Assembly: GCA_035235625.1 (NCBI GenBank)
Contig: CP141144.1
Location: 25,479,014-25,543,013 of the forward strand
Length of the DNA: 64,000 nucleotides
Direction: 5' to 3'
Source of the DNA: Saururus chinensis
Taxonomy: Eukaryota > Streptophyta > Magnoliopsida > Piperales > Saururaceae
Part shown: positions 24,290 through 33,989 of the stretch, piece after piece
How the letters are laid out: each line of letters begins with the position of its first letter
Numbering within the stretch: the first letter of the stretch is position 1
Notes under the pieces: model-generated
The model's input: the letters and a program-made list of their open reading frames with translations, nothing else
Told to the model about the DNA's origin: nothing
The model's database searches: none
Translations under genes and position numbers: made by a program

Positions 24290-24393
24290 TGTTAAAAGCA
24301 GGTCAAAAGCCAAAGGCTATTTTGAAATTTTCATGACTTTCTTGGGTAGTTTGCTTATGTAATGTCATATTATATGCTTAAGGGTTTTGTTAT
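24290..24393 (+). repeat. copia 3' LTR, shortened
   Basis: Starts TGTTAAAAGCAGGTCAAAAG and follows the 5' LTR to gggttttgttatt, after which homology stops. Only the first 104 bp or so remain. Confidence 0.75.
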
Positions 24394-26744
24394 TAGACCC
24401 CTAAAAACCCCTCAGTACCCCGTTATGGAGAAAAAATTGCCTAATTTCCTATTTTTCTTGTATCCCATCTATCCCTAAGAAATTTCCATGTCATTACCCC
24501 TCAATTTATAGAAAATGCCATAGCGTATCATCTCCCACACATCTCCTATGCCGGCGGCCATCCTCCCTAAGTTCCTGCCAGCGAGCTTTGAAAAGCAACC
24601 ATTTTTGGTATCGTCGATCGCTTCACTCGGTGTTGTTTGGGTTTGACTGTTAATGACATTCAAGTGGGTGTTGGGGCTTTGTTTCGAATGTTGTACTTCA
24701 ATGGGAGAACCTAGATGTAGTGTGATTGTGAAAGATTTGATCCACCGGGGAAGAAGAAGGGCTTAGCATAGACCAGCATCAGAGTAAGCAGGGGACGACC
24801 AACCATTTTTTAAGAGACAAATAGGTTTTAATCTACTATTTTTCATTTTTGTTTCTGTTTATTGCTACATGTATGCATGGTGGTTTCTTGATATTTTATT
24901 ACTAATTTACTGTCTAAAAGTTCTTTGCCTCCACCCTTTATATTCTTCGTGTTTCTCCCCTCTTCTGCTTGCTTGGTTAGTTAATCTAAACCATATTATG
25001 AGATACCCAGTTAATATTAGATAAAATTATTGAGTTGATCTATATTAAATAAAATTTTCCAACTACAATACTGAGTATTCATGAGCCATTACCCTTCAAG
25101 TTTTGATCATTAGGATTTTGTCATTCGTGGTAAAAAGCAATTGCCCTTATATAGGTAGATTTGCTATTTATTCTTCAACAACAATTTTAACTGATTAAAT
25201 AAGATATGATGTGTTTATGATGGTGTGACTCAGTGCTACAACAAAGTTGTTGATGCTCATGCTCCCTCAGCAATTGTTGTCACTAGTAGTTCAGCCTTAT
25301 TTGTTGAACTGTGTTGTTACGTCTGGACTAAGACTATGAAGAAGTCAAATTTATATTTATTTTACTTGTCAATTGTAGTAGACAAGGGAAAGCCTTGTTC
25401 AACAAAGAAAATTATTATGAAAAATATAAGAAGAAAGAAAAATTAAGAAAGAAAGAGTATAAAAGTATTAAGGCAATAAAGAGTTAAGAAATCAAGAAAA
25501 GAAAACACTAAGGCATTAAAGGTCATTGCAACATCTAATGATGTTCTTCATGTGTTATGTTATCTCAGTTAGAATCAAATGAAAATTCTATCTAATCAGA
25601 AGATATGAACATTAAAATTAAAAATAAAGATAGTTTAGATAGATGAAGGATAAAAATAGTTGTTTCTTCAATAGTTCTATGTATCCAAATAACAAAAGAT
25701 TAAAAAGGAGAGCCTTCAAGCGTCTTATGTATCCAAATCACAAAGAAATAAGAAGAAGAACAATATTAAATAAATATCACTTTAAATAACTAATACGTAT
25801 TTAAAAACATTAATGAAACATGAATAAAACTTCATTACATTGTTACAAATCACCTCTAGCCTTAGCTTTAAAGCTTAGAAAGTCATTACAATAAAAATAT
25901 AAATATAAATATAGATACAAAAGAAGGGAAGAAAAATAGGAGAATAGAGCTCCAAAGATGAGGGGATGATGCATCTATCACATCCACCCCTCTATTTATA
26001 GGAATAGAAGAGGTTGCTTCAAAGAGGAAAGCCCAATCATATCTCTAGATTGCATCCTAATTTATTGCCTGATTGGTTGCTTATTTGGCAATAATTAAAT
26101 TATAAATCAATCAAATAAATCAATAATTTATTTAACAAATAAGTATCCTTAAATCTTCCTTTAGTTATCCAATCAGCCTCATTGTCTTTCTTTATGTGTA
26201 TCAATCATAACCAATGAAAATATTCTTCATGTACTAGCCTCAGGCTAGTTTACTAGCTGTCCATTTTCATACCAGATTTGACTCATACAGATTCAGAATT
26301 ATGAATTTCTTCCTAAAATGGACATTGTAGCTACGGAAGTCTTCTTTCCAATGCCATCAGAATCGTATCAATCCGAATTATACATAAAAAAATATAGTCA
26401 AAATACCAAGGTTGTGTCAATCTGTCCAAATCAGCTTCTTCCCAAATTTAGTTCTCTTAATGCAAATCTGAAATCCAATGGGTCCATAAGGTTGTGTTCG
26501 ACCATTCCATGTATGTTTAGACCATTAAGAGCCCATTCTTGACTTTTAAATAACTTTAGGTAGTTGGGCTTCACTTCCTCTTCTAGTTGGATCCTATTAA
26601 AGCCTGTTTAGACATGTAAACTTAATTAAGGTCTAACTAGCTTATTCTAAACATAAATAGCCTAAATAAGTAATAAATTAACACAAAATAAGATTGTAAT
26701 TTAAAATGTGAGAATATTTAATAAAACATTATTGCAGTGCATCA
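24394..26744. other. 2.3 kb without a recognised gene
   Basis: A plus-strand frame at 25,225-25,446 looks coding at its start (VVDAHAPSAIVVTSSSAL), faintly like the Cms1/DEAD-related family, but I cannot support a call. 26,230-26,530 has the texture of a decayed LTR. The rest is AT-rich. Confidence 0.3.
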
Positions 26745-27240
26745 AACTACGTGGTGGAGACATGTCATGGGCTACCTTCTTAGACAAAGTGAAAATTTCA
26801 AGTATGCAAATTCATTAGAATGTTTGCTTTGGTCTTTTTTATCTTTTTCTTGAATTTTATGATAATATTTTAACATGATATGCATCTGAATATAATGGTG
26901 TGATAAACTATGATAACTTCTTGTATGCCATCAAATGAAACTTTTGGATCTCTACCAAAAGGTCTATAGGACACAGAGGGAAATAAATAAAACTAGTACT
27001 TTGTTTTTCATATATTCTGGAAATTTATGAGCAATCCAAGGAAATTAATGGATATATGCTTTTCCTATCATTTGAAATTGAAAAATATCATATTTGAAAT
27101 CTTTCTTTTAACAGTTAATGGTTTATGAAAATGATCCTAGCAAAAGAAGCAATGTAATAGGATCTATAGTTGAATGTGTCATCCCTTCCGCAAAGATGCC
27201 AATTTCTAATGGTCAATATGGAAGGATAAAGTAATTTTGG
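26745..27240 (+). other. two exon-like segments of an unknown gene
   Basis: At 26,745-26,812, a CAG-preceded open stretch (IKLRGGDMSWATFLDK) is followed by AA|GTATGC. At 27,115-27,234, after ttttaacag, an open stretch reads VYENDPSKRSNVIGSIVECV and then stops. Amino-acid composition and splice-like borders suggest remains of host exons. I do not recognise the family. Confidence 0.25.
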
Positions 27241-27626
27241 AGGTTACTTTTTGTATCCTTTCTAGTGTAACATGAGATTTTGATCAACTCAAATAGAGAT
27301 AATAAAAGGAAAAAAAACAAAGGTATAAGATTGTGATGTTTAAGGCAGAGATAGGATGTAAATTGTGACATGAAGGCCATTAATAATATACATTATGTAA
27401 CTATGGATATATTGCAGGTGTACATATTAGTTTGAGTTGTTTTCATATTTTGTTTAATTCAAGAAAAAAATTAGCACTTAGATATGTTTTGTTTAATTCT
27501 AGCAGATAAACAAAATAGCATCCACAAAACTCTACAATAAACTAGCTTTGGAAGGTTATTTTTAGATTAGTGAATGATCATATATCATTTCCACAATTAC
27601 ATCCCTTGAATCCAATAGGGAAATTG

Positions 27627-28032
27627 AACATGTGATCCTTTTAAATTTTCTCACTCTAGTGGACTTCTTTTATTTGAGTGTAACTAAACCTTCATTAAAT
27701 ATGGATAGATTTTCTAAGAAATTATAAAGACTCAAAACTGTAATACAAATTCTTGAAAGAAATTGAGAATTGAAGTTTCATGTATAAATCAGAAGTTACT
27801 CCTCCAAAAAATACACAAAGGTTGAAACATACAATGCACATGTTATCCTTTTAAATTATTTCGTACAAGTGAACTTCTTTTATTGTGAATGTAACTGGAC
27901 CTGAAATTGAGCCTTCATTAAATATGGATCGATTTTCCTAAGAAAGTGTAATAATTCAAAACTCTAACACAGACTGTTAAAAGCAATTGAAAAATGAAGT
28001 TTTGTGCACAATTCAGAAGTGACTCCTTCAAA
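27627..28032. repeat. diverged tandem duplication, unit about 210 bp
   Basis: Two neighbouring copies share the order acatgtgatccttttaaatt / gcacatgttatccttttaaa, then gaacttcttttatt, ccttcattaaatatggat, gattttctaagaaa and atcagaagttactcct. The second copy carries small insertions. No coding content is seen. Confidence 0.65.
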
Positions 28033-28810
28033 GATTACATGCAGAACAAAAACCTTAAATAGGCTTAGCATCATGGCTAAACAATATAAAAGTCTTTCAG
28101 AAGCTTTGGAAGGCATGAACAAGCCTCTAAGTAGTTGACCTTCAAAGATGTAAGGTACAAGCTCCAAAGATAAAGTGCAAAACTAATTTTAGTTAGTCTA
28201 TCTACAAGGATGACATGTATGCAAAAGAAAATGGAAACATTCAATATCAAAGGCTCCAATCTGAAAATGATTGTCATATATAAGCACAAGCATGCTAAAG
28301 AAAATGTCAAATTTTCTAAAGGATAAAAAATAATTTACTAAGAACTCTAAAAAGAGAGGCATATATAATCAAAAGTGACACCTTATCAACAAATTCTACG
28401 TCTTCTTGTTAGTCCTCACATGGAGAGTTAGAAACGCTTTCTAAATTATTTATGCTTGATTTTTGCCATTCATTTATATACACTAGCAGAAAAATGAAAA
28501 TGATTTATGAATTACTATAAGAACAATAAGTATTTCATGTAAAGAGACCCGACTTCTGAATATGCTAATTTCAATGTTACATAAAATCTCGCAACAACCT
28601 TTTTCAGTGCCCAATACGCTACTATTGTAGTGTTCTATCTACTAGTATGTGGATTCTATAATGGACATAGGATAAACCTAGGTGGTCGAAAAGAACAATA
28701 ACATTTCTAATCAAATTAAGATTTCCAGAAAGGCAATCATGGAAGGAAAAAATACAAATAAGAATATCAGAGAATATCTTCATACTTCAAATCACTGATT
28801 CTCAAGTTAC
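28033..28810. other. no recognised gene
   Basis: AT-rich sequence. It was searched by eye for the exons that should follow the DnaJ exon on the minus strand (the LFGSELFE-type region); none was seen. Confidence 0.4.
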
Positions 28811-28893
28811 CTTGGTACACAATATTTTCCATTCCCATCATAGGCCTTTCTACGCACTGGATCACTTAAAACTTGATAAGCTTCCCCTAGTAC
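28811..28893 (-). pseudogene. isolated exon of a DnaJ10-like chaperone gene
   Basis: The 83-nt minus-strand stretch reads VLGEAYQVLSDPVRRKAYDG then NGKYCVPR, the end of a J-domain as in plant chaperone protein dnaJ 10-like (DUF3444-free, X-domain type) proteins, where the same residues form one exon. It ends at a good donor (CCAAG|GTAACT). The upstream border has CAT where the family has an AG acceptor, and neither the HPD-containing first exon nor the downstream X-domain exons were found within several kb. It is therefore most likely a gene fragment, although very long introns cannot be excluded. Confidence 0.65.
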
Positions 28894-29017
28894 ATGCCAA
28901 AAGTATTTAAATAAGAAAACTAAGACCTTTTACAAAGAGCAAATATCAAGAAAATAGAAATGCAAGCTTTTCACCTATACTAAGAGGTGGTGGACATTCT
29001 CAGAAGAAGAAAAAATA
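28894..29017. other. no gene seen
   Basis: A-rich spacer between the DnaJ exon and the next fragment. The first J-domain exon (with HPD) is not here. Confidence 0.4.
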
Positions 29018-29570
29018 GTGAATTGGAAAAACAAAAGTGAAAAGGTGTACATCTTATTATGTAACAACAATTACAAAACTGTTGCAAAATATTATGGGAG
29101 AATTGCAATTTCACACAGTATTTGCTTTAATGAGAAAGTCAGTGTAAGTAACTTGTGTAAATTAATTTTAGATTGTGAACAAAGTGGACATAATATCGGC
29201 ATATGTAATCTACCTTCAATATTGTTAAGCTGGTTTTGCTCTTTGCTCAATAGCAGCATGAAAATCTTACACCAATTTTTGTCCTGTCCAACATAATAAG
29301 CAAATCCTCAATTTTTGATGTTCAGGCATCCTCAATTGAAGTGGTCTTTCCTAGATTGAAGAACATGCTTTGCTTATGGCATATTTATATGGGGGTAATG
29401 AAGAATTGTATACGGATGCACCTGTGCCTCCTATTTACACTGCTTGGAGGAGATATTACTTATCGAAAGCTGATACATGGGAGAAGTTATATAAAGATAG
29501 AGTGATTGATATGAGTCCATGTGGTAGTTTACCATTGTCGGCAATTTCTATTGTAGACATAACAGAGTAG
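29018..29570 (+). pseudogene. zinc-knuckle fragment, possibly transposase tail
   Basis: Plus-strand frames include LDCEQSGHNIGICNL (near 29,170-29,210), which resembles the CCHC knuckle at the C-terminus of MULE transposases (CxxCxxSGHNxxxC). A second frame (29,370-29,570) reads PVPPIYTAWRRYYLSKADTW and ends in a stop. The two are separated by stops. The family assignment is a guess from one motif; a FAR1- or MULE-derived remnant is the leading idea. Confidence 0.3.
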
Positions 29571-29815
29571 TTGATGGCTGTTTTTGCGAAGGGATACATT
29601 ATTTGAAACTTCATGTTTTGATAAGATTAATTGTATTTTGATTTTTTTGATGAGATACATGTATATGGATGAATGGATGTGAACCTAGGTTTTGGTGAAG
29701 ATGTATATGACAAAGTTACATTAGATTTTTGTGATGAATTTTAGCTCAATGTTTTGATTAGATCAAATTAAGTGTTTATATTGTGGATACGTTCAAATAT
29801 TATTCATATTATATT

Positions 29816-30790
29816 CTGGAATTGCTCTCACAGTGGGCGCCCACTGACAGATTACATGGAAGAATACAGTGGGTGCCCACCAAGAGAGCAAATGGTTTTA
29901 TTTGAGCCTCGACATTGTTTCTGGAATTGCTCTCTCTGTGGGTGCCCACCAACAGATTTACATAGAAGAATATGGTGGGTGCCCATCGAGAGAGTAGATG
30001 GTTTTATTAGAGTCCTGGTATCATTTCTGGAATTGCTCTCATGGTGGGTGCTCCCCAACAGATTACATGGAAGAATATGGTGGGTGCCCCCAGAGAACAT
30101 ATGGTTTTCATTGGAGGCCCCGACAATGTTTTTGAAATTGCTCTCAAGGTGGGTGCCCCCCAACATATTACATGGAATCATATGGTGGGTGCCCACTGAG
30201 AGAACATATATTTTTTATTGGAGCCCCGATAATGTTTCTGGAATTGCTCTCATGGTAGGTGCCCCCAACAGATTACATGGAATCATACAGTGGGTGCCCA
30301 CTAAGAGAGCATATGGTTTACATTTGAGCCCCGACAATGTTTCTGGAATTGCTCTCATGGTGGGTACCCACTAGGAGATGAGTTGTTTTTCATTTGAGCC
30401 CGACAATGTTTCTGGAATTGCTCTCACAGTGGGGGCCCATCGCTAGATTACATGGAATCATACAATGGGTGCCCACCGGGAGATCAGCTATTTTTCATTG
30501 AAGGCCGGACATTGTCTGGAATTGCTCTCATGGTGTGGGGCCCCCGATAGGTCACATAGAAGCATACGGTGGGTGCCCACTAAGAGAGCATATAGTTTTC
30601 ATTGGACCGATAATGTTTCTGAAACAGAACTCACAATGGGTGCCCCATGATAGATTACATGGAAGCGTACGGTGGGTGCCCCATGACATATTACATAGAA
30701 GCATACGGCGGGCACCCACCAAGAGAACATATATTTTTGATTGGAGGTAATGGACCCCGGCAATGTTTCATTGGAGCCCCGTATAATTTG
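29816..30790 (+). repeat. tandem array, about nine units of roughly 100 bp
   Basis: The word ctggaattgctctc (or a close variant) recurs at about 29,816, 29,931, 30,029, 30,131, 30,238, 30,341, 30,411, 30,516 and 30,618. Each unit also has one or two near-palindromic ggtgggtgcccac motifs, agattacatgga and agagcatatggtttt. Period is 98-115 bp, except one short unit of 70 bp. A 200-codon plus-strand frame crosses several units but is explained by the repeats. Confidence 0.85.
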
Positions 30791-31439
30791 CTAGTTCATC
30801 TTCTAGAATGAGTTTGTATTATTACGCTTAAAACCAAGGAAATTTTAAACAGATTGCTCGAGCTAGAAAATTTTGCCGTCAAAATTCATAACATTTGTTT
30901 CAAAATCTTACAACTCAATGTTTACGAAGAAGAAGAGAGGAGGACGAGGAACAATGTACGTCACTTACTGTCTCTAAAATAAAAGATTATCAATTCTTTG
31001 TAAGAATAAATAATGCAAATCAATTGAGGAAAATGAACGTTATGAAAATGAACTACTCGTAAAATTAAGTATGAAGTAAAAAAACTGCATTGCCTATTTG
31101 AGTAGACCAGAGTAGGCAAGCATCAGTTACTTGATCCACGTAATAGTAAACTGAAAAACAACATTGAATCCAATTCTAACCCCTTAAATGCTGATTCACT
31201 TGAATTGCATCTTTAGAACCTGGTGTTGCCCCTACTCTATTTCTAAGAGTATACAACAGAGAATAGAGGAACCTAATCAAAACGAATTGCATAATTAATA
31301 ACAAAGATGGAAGAAAGTTGAAATTGAACCAAGAAGCTAGACTGGAATTAAGGGGAGCAGAAAAAATAGAGAATGCCCGCAAGCTAAGAGAGAGAAGGAT
31401 GCTGATGGGCAAATAGATCAGGAGTAAAACAAATCTCAC
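30791..31439. other. no recognised gene
   Basis: If the exon at 31,440-31,584 is real, this is its first intron on the minus strand. An open minus stretch near 31,180-31,245 (VGATPGSKDAIQVNQHLRG) could be a further exon but lacks a matching frame. Confidence 0.3.
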
Positions 31440-31584
31440 CAAAATAGTCCACGATTGAGTTGTGTACAATCAGGGGGCAGGATCTCCGGGAGGAGACGGA
31501 GGAAGGGGCAGGGGACAGGGAGGGCGATTTTGAAGGAAGTAAGGTCTTTTGGAAGACGGAGGAGGAGCTCATGGCCAGAGTCAT
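31440..31584 (-). CDS. candidate first exon, plastid-type N-terminus (unknown protein)
   Basis: Minus-strand ATG at 31,584 opens a 48-codon exon that starts MTLAMSSSSVFQKTLLPSKS, continues Ser/Pro/Arg-rich, and ends IVHNSIVDYF before a good donor (TTTTG|GTGAG). The Ser-rich, acid-poor composition fits a chloroplast transit peptide. Upstream on the minus strand are a C-rich leader, a TAAAATAAAACCCT stretch and a hAT-like element at the promoter position. An alternative start is the second Met (31,572). No downstream exon could be joined with confidence, so product and reality of the gene remain open. Confidence 0.3.
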
Positions 31585-31796
31585 TGTTGGAGTGAGACTG
31601 ACTAGAACGAGGTGTCGGGGATGAAAAAGGAGGTTTTGTAGGAGGGGTAGACAAAGCAGAGAAGGCTGAAGACGGAAGCAGCGACTCCTAGAGTTAGGGT
31701 AAGGTTGAAATAAGGTGAATAATGGCGAGGTGAAGCTATGAATGGTTGTAACAAAACAATACGAAACGATGAACAACTGTAAAGGGTTTTATTTTA

Positions 31797-31970
31797 TGGG
31801 CCGGGCCAGGCTTTTCTCTTTTTTTTGGCCTAGGCCCGAGCCCGGCCCTTAATTCTTCACGCTCTTAAATGTGAGGCCCAGCCCGACCCGATGCAAATGA
31901 TTTTCAGCCCAAGCCCGAATATTTACGGCCGGGCCGTGCTAACGGGCTGGCCCGTATATTTGCAGCCCTA
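31797..31970. mobile_element. short hAT-like element
   Basis: Ends are gggccgggccaggc on the left and cgggctggcccgtatatttgcagccct on the right; reversed, the right end reads agggctgcaaatatacgggc. Repeated GGGCC/CGGGC motifs through its length are typical of common small plant hAT derivatives. A clear 8-bp target duplication was not seen. It lies just upstream of the candidate exon at 31,440-31,584. Confidence 0.45.
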
Positions 31971-32647
31971 TTCACCGGCTATGAAGAGCGGGTTCCACTC
32001 ATCAATATTTGCCTTAAATATACTAATCTCATTCTCCTATGATTTTCCACTCATCCCCTTTAGTCCCATACACCCATTTGATGGTGGCCTACCAATATGG
32101 AGCCTCTAAAAAATCAACCTCAGATAGAGTTTGTCAAGTTGAATTGATACTACCACCTCTCATATATATGAGTTTGTGTCACAAAAACAACTATCAAATG
32201 TAGGTATGGGATCAAAGGGATGCATGAAAACTCATATGGACATGAGATTAGTACATTTTGGACCAATTTTGATAAGTGAGACCCACTCACCAAGGCTAGA
32301 AAAAGTTACAACCCCAAATTAATGGCTTAAATTTGATGCAGTTAATATAAATCTGCCCTATATATTTAAATAACCTCAAATTTAGTAAAACCTCATATTC
32401 AAATGAGATTATTAAATCTTAATTGGTTTTGCACTATCTTACAGCTCTAAATACCCAAATTAGAAAATGTAATCTCAACCATTGATTTGATTGTGAGATT
32501 AAAGTCCTATGATAAAAGGGGCCCATGTGTCCAAATGAGCCCAAAATTTTGGGCACCTTATTTTTTATGATAGTCTTTTTAATTTCCTTGGTCTCACTCT
32601 CAACAAATATTGGTAAAATCTATATTTTTAAAATCAACCTGTATGTA

Positions 32648-32720
<73 letters not shown>

Positions 32721-33082
32721 GTTGACATTATTCCAATATTTCCAATACCATATTGAAGGATTGACAATTACTATTTTATGCATTTTGGTTGTATATGGGT
32801 TGTTTCTATGACAACCGTGATTTCTATGTATAATTATTGTGCATTATATTTATTATTTCTATTCGTGGCATTCTCTTGATCTTTGAGTTTTCTGGGCTTC
32901 GTGTTGAACAAGTCGATGAACTCCTTTAATGGAGATAATATTATTGAGTAATAAACTCAAGAAAATTGCAATAATGATAAATATAAACTTTATTTTATCA
33001 TTTTATAAGAAAGAAAATTATGTCGGTAGACATCGACATGTTCATGACCCTATCGATGAAACTATGAATCATTGTCTTGGCC
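31971..33082. other. no gene; microsatellite inside
   Basis: AT-rich intergenic sequence. A (TG)n(TA)n microsatellite runs from about 32,649 to 32,718. Confidence 0.5.
32649..32718. repeat. (TG)n(TA)n microsatellite
   Basis: About 15 TG units followed by a tcta break and about 17 TA units. Likely to vary in length between individuals. Confidence 0.95.
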
Positions 33083-33295
33083 TATAGGCCTTAGGGATAG
33101 GTGGAGCGACCTTTTAACCCACTTGCTATAAATTTGAAGCGCTGCATACCTGTTGTATCTCACTATATGCATCACAACTGTTCATTTGTGGGGCCCACCA
33201 TGTTAAAGCCGACGAAGCATACTGTGCGTATGTTATGTGGGCATTTTGAAAATCTAAAAGAAATTTTTTAGATAAATTAGCCTCAAAATTAGAAA
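33083..33295 (-). repeat. diverged copy of the HASPP28 promoter
   Basis: Aligns with 8,355-8,536 in the same orientation: ggccttagggataggtggag / ggcctcggggataggcggag, acccacttgctataaat, ctgttcattt, gggcccacc, gtgggcatttt / atgggcatctt, and aaaatctaraagaa. Both the TATA-like and the site II motif are kept. The coding exon and telo-box are not. Homology fades at aaattagaaat, the position where the MULE entered the original. Confidence 0.75.
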
Positions 33296-33989
33296 TACTT
33301 TCTCATCTTTCAAAAATTATATTTATACCCCATAAATCTTTTGTAGAACATTAACACACCTCCACTTTAATTATAAACTAGTGTTTTTCCTAAACCATGA
33401 AGTTTTTGAAATGATGAAAATTATTTTATTATTTTTCACCCATTTTTTCTTCAATTTTTTTATGTCAAATGGATGGGTACTTCACATAAGCTTTTTCATC
33501 ATCTTTATGAGGATAATTTCATTCTCTAAAAAAAGATTAAAGTACATAAGACTTATAAATATTGAAGTACATTACATCTAATTTTCTTTTCTTTGAATTC
33601 TAAATAAAAATCTAAATAAAGATCCTCTAATTTGATCACCTTGACTTTATTAAAATCTAAACACCGAAGTCAACTTATGTTTAAGAATTCTCTCTTAATA
33701 TTCAATTTTAAAAGTGACTTAAGTCTTAACATGAGGTGTGCAAGTATTAAAAACATAGAATTGCAACATCTAAGTAAAAGAAAATTAAATTGATCTTCAC
33801 TATCCTTGGTGTATCATTCTCTTAGTTAATATATATTTGACCACTAATCATGTTACTTTTTATCTTAAAAGAAATTTAATTTCAAAATATCTCAAGAGCT
33901 GAACTTTATCAAAAACAAAAAACAAAGCTAATTGCAAAATCAAGCAAAAATTATACTATTTTTTTGTATTTTTTTTATCATATTCTATT
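33296..33989. other. no recognised gene
   Basis: AT-rich sequence with a hydrophobic plus-strand frame (33,381-33,581) that looks like T-rich composition rather than a gene. Confidence 0.4.

Larger units (their letters stand above)
20009..24393 (+). mobile_element. Ty1/copia LTR retrotransposon, old and broken
   Basis: Parts in copia order on the plus strand: 5' LTR; a degraded primer-binding site (ggtagctgagggc, compare tggtatcagagc); a UBN2-type gag (20,640-21,000) with basic tail and knuckle remnant; protease region near 21,350 (WYLDSG); integrase core near 21,980-22,250; reverse transcriptase near 23,350-23,830 (YIDDLIYTS); RNase H ending near 24,280 (TKHIELRHH, DQLADVFTK); and a shortened 3' LTR. 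Well over ten breaks make it a fossil. The aligned 105 bp of the two LTRs differ at about 12 sites, suggesting several million years since insertion under usual plant rates. Confidence 0.9.

Noticed and set aside
29772-30374. 200-codon plus-strand frame with repeated peptide
   Set aside because: Explained by the tandem array; no start context, domain or codon bias.
29816-30790. CRISPR-like regular repeats
   Set aside because: Units are diverged, adjacent and about 100 bp, in a plant nuclear context; no spacers of uniform size and no cas genes.
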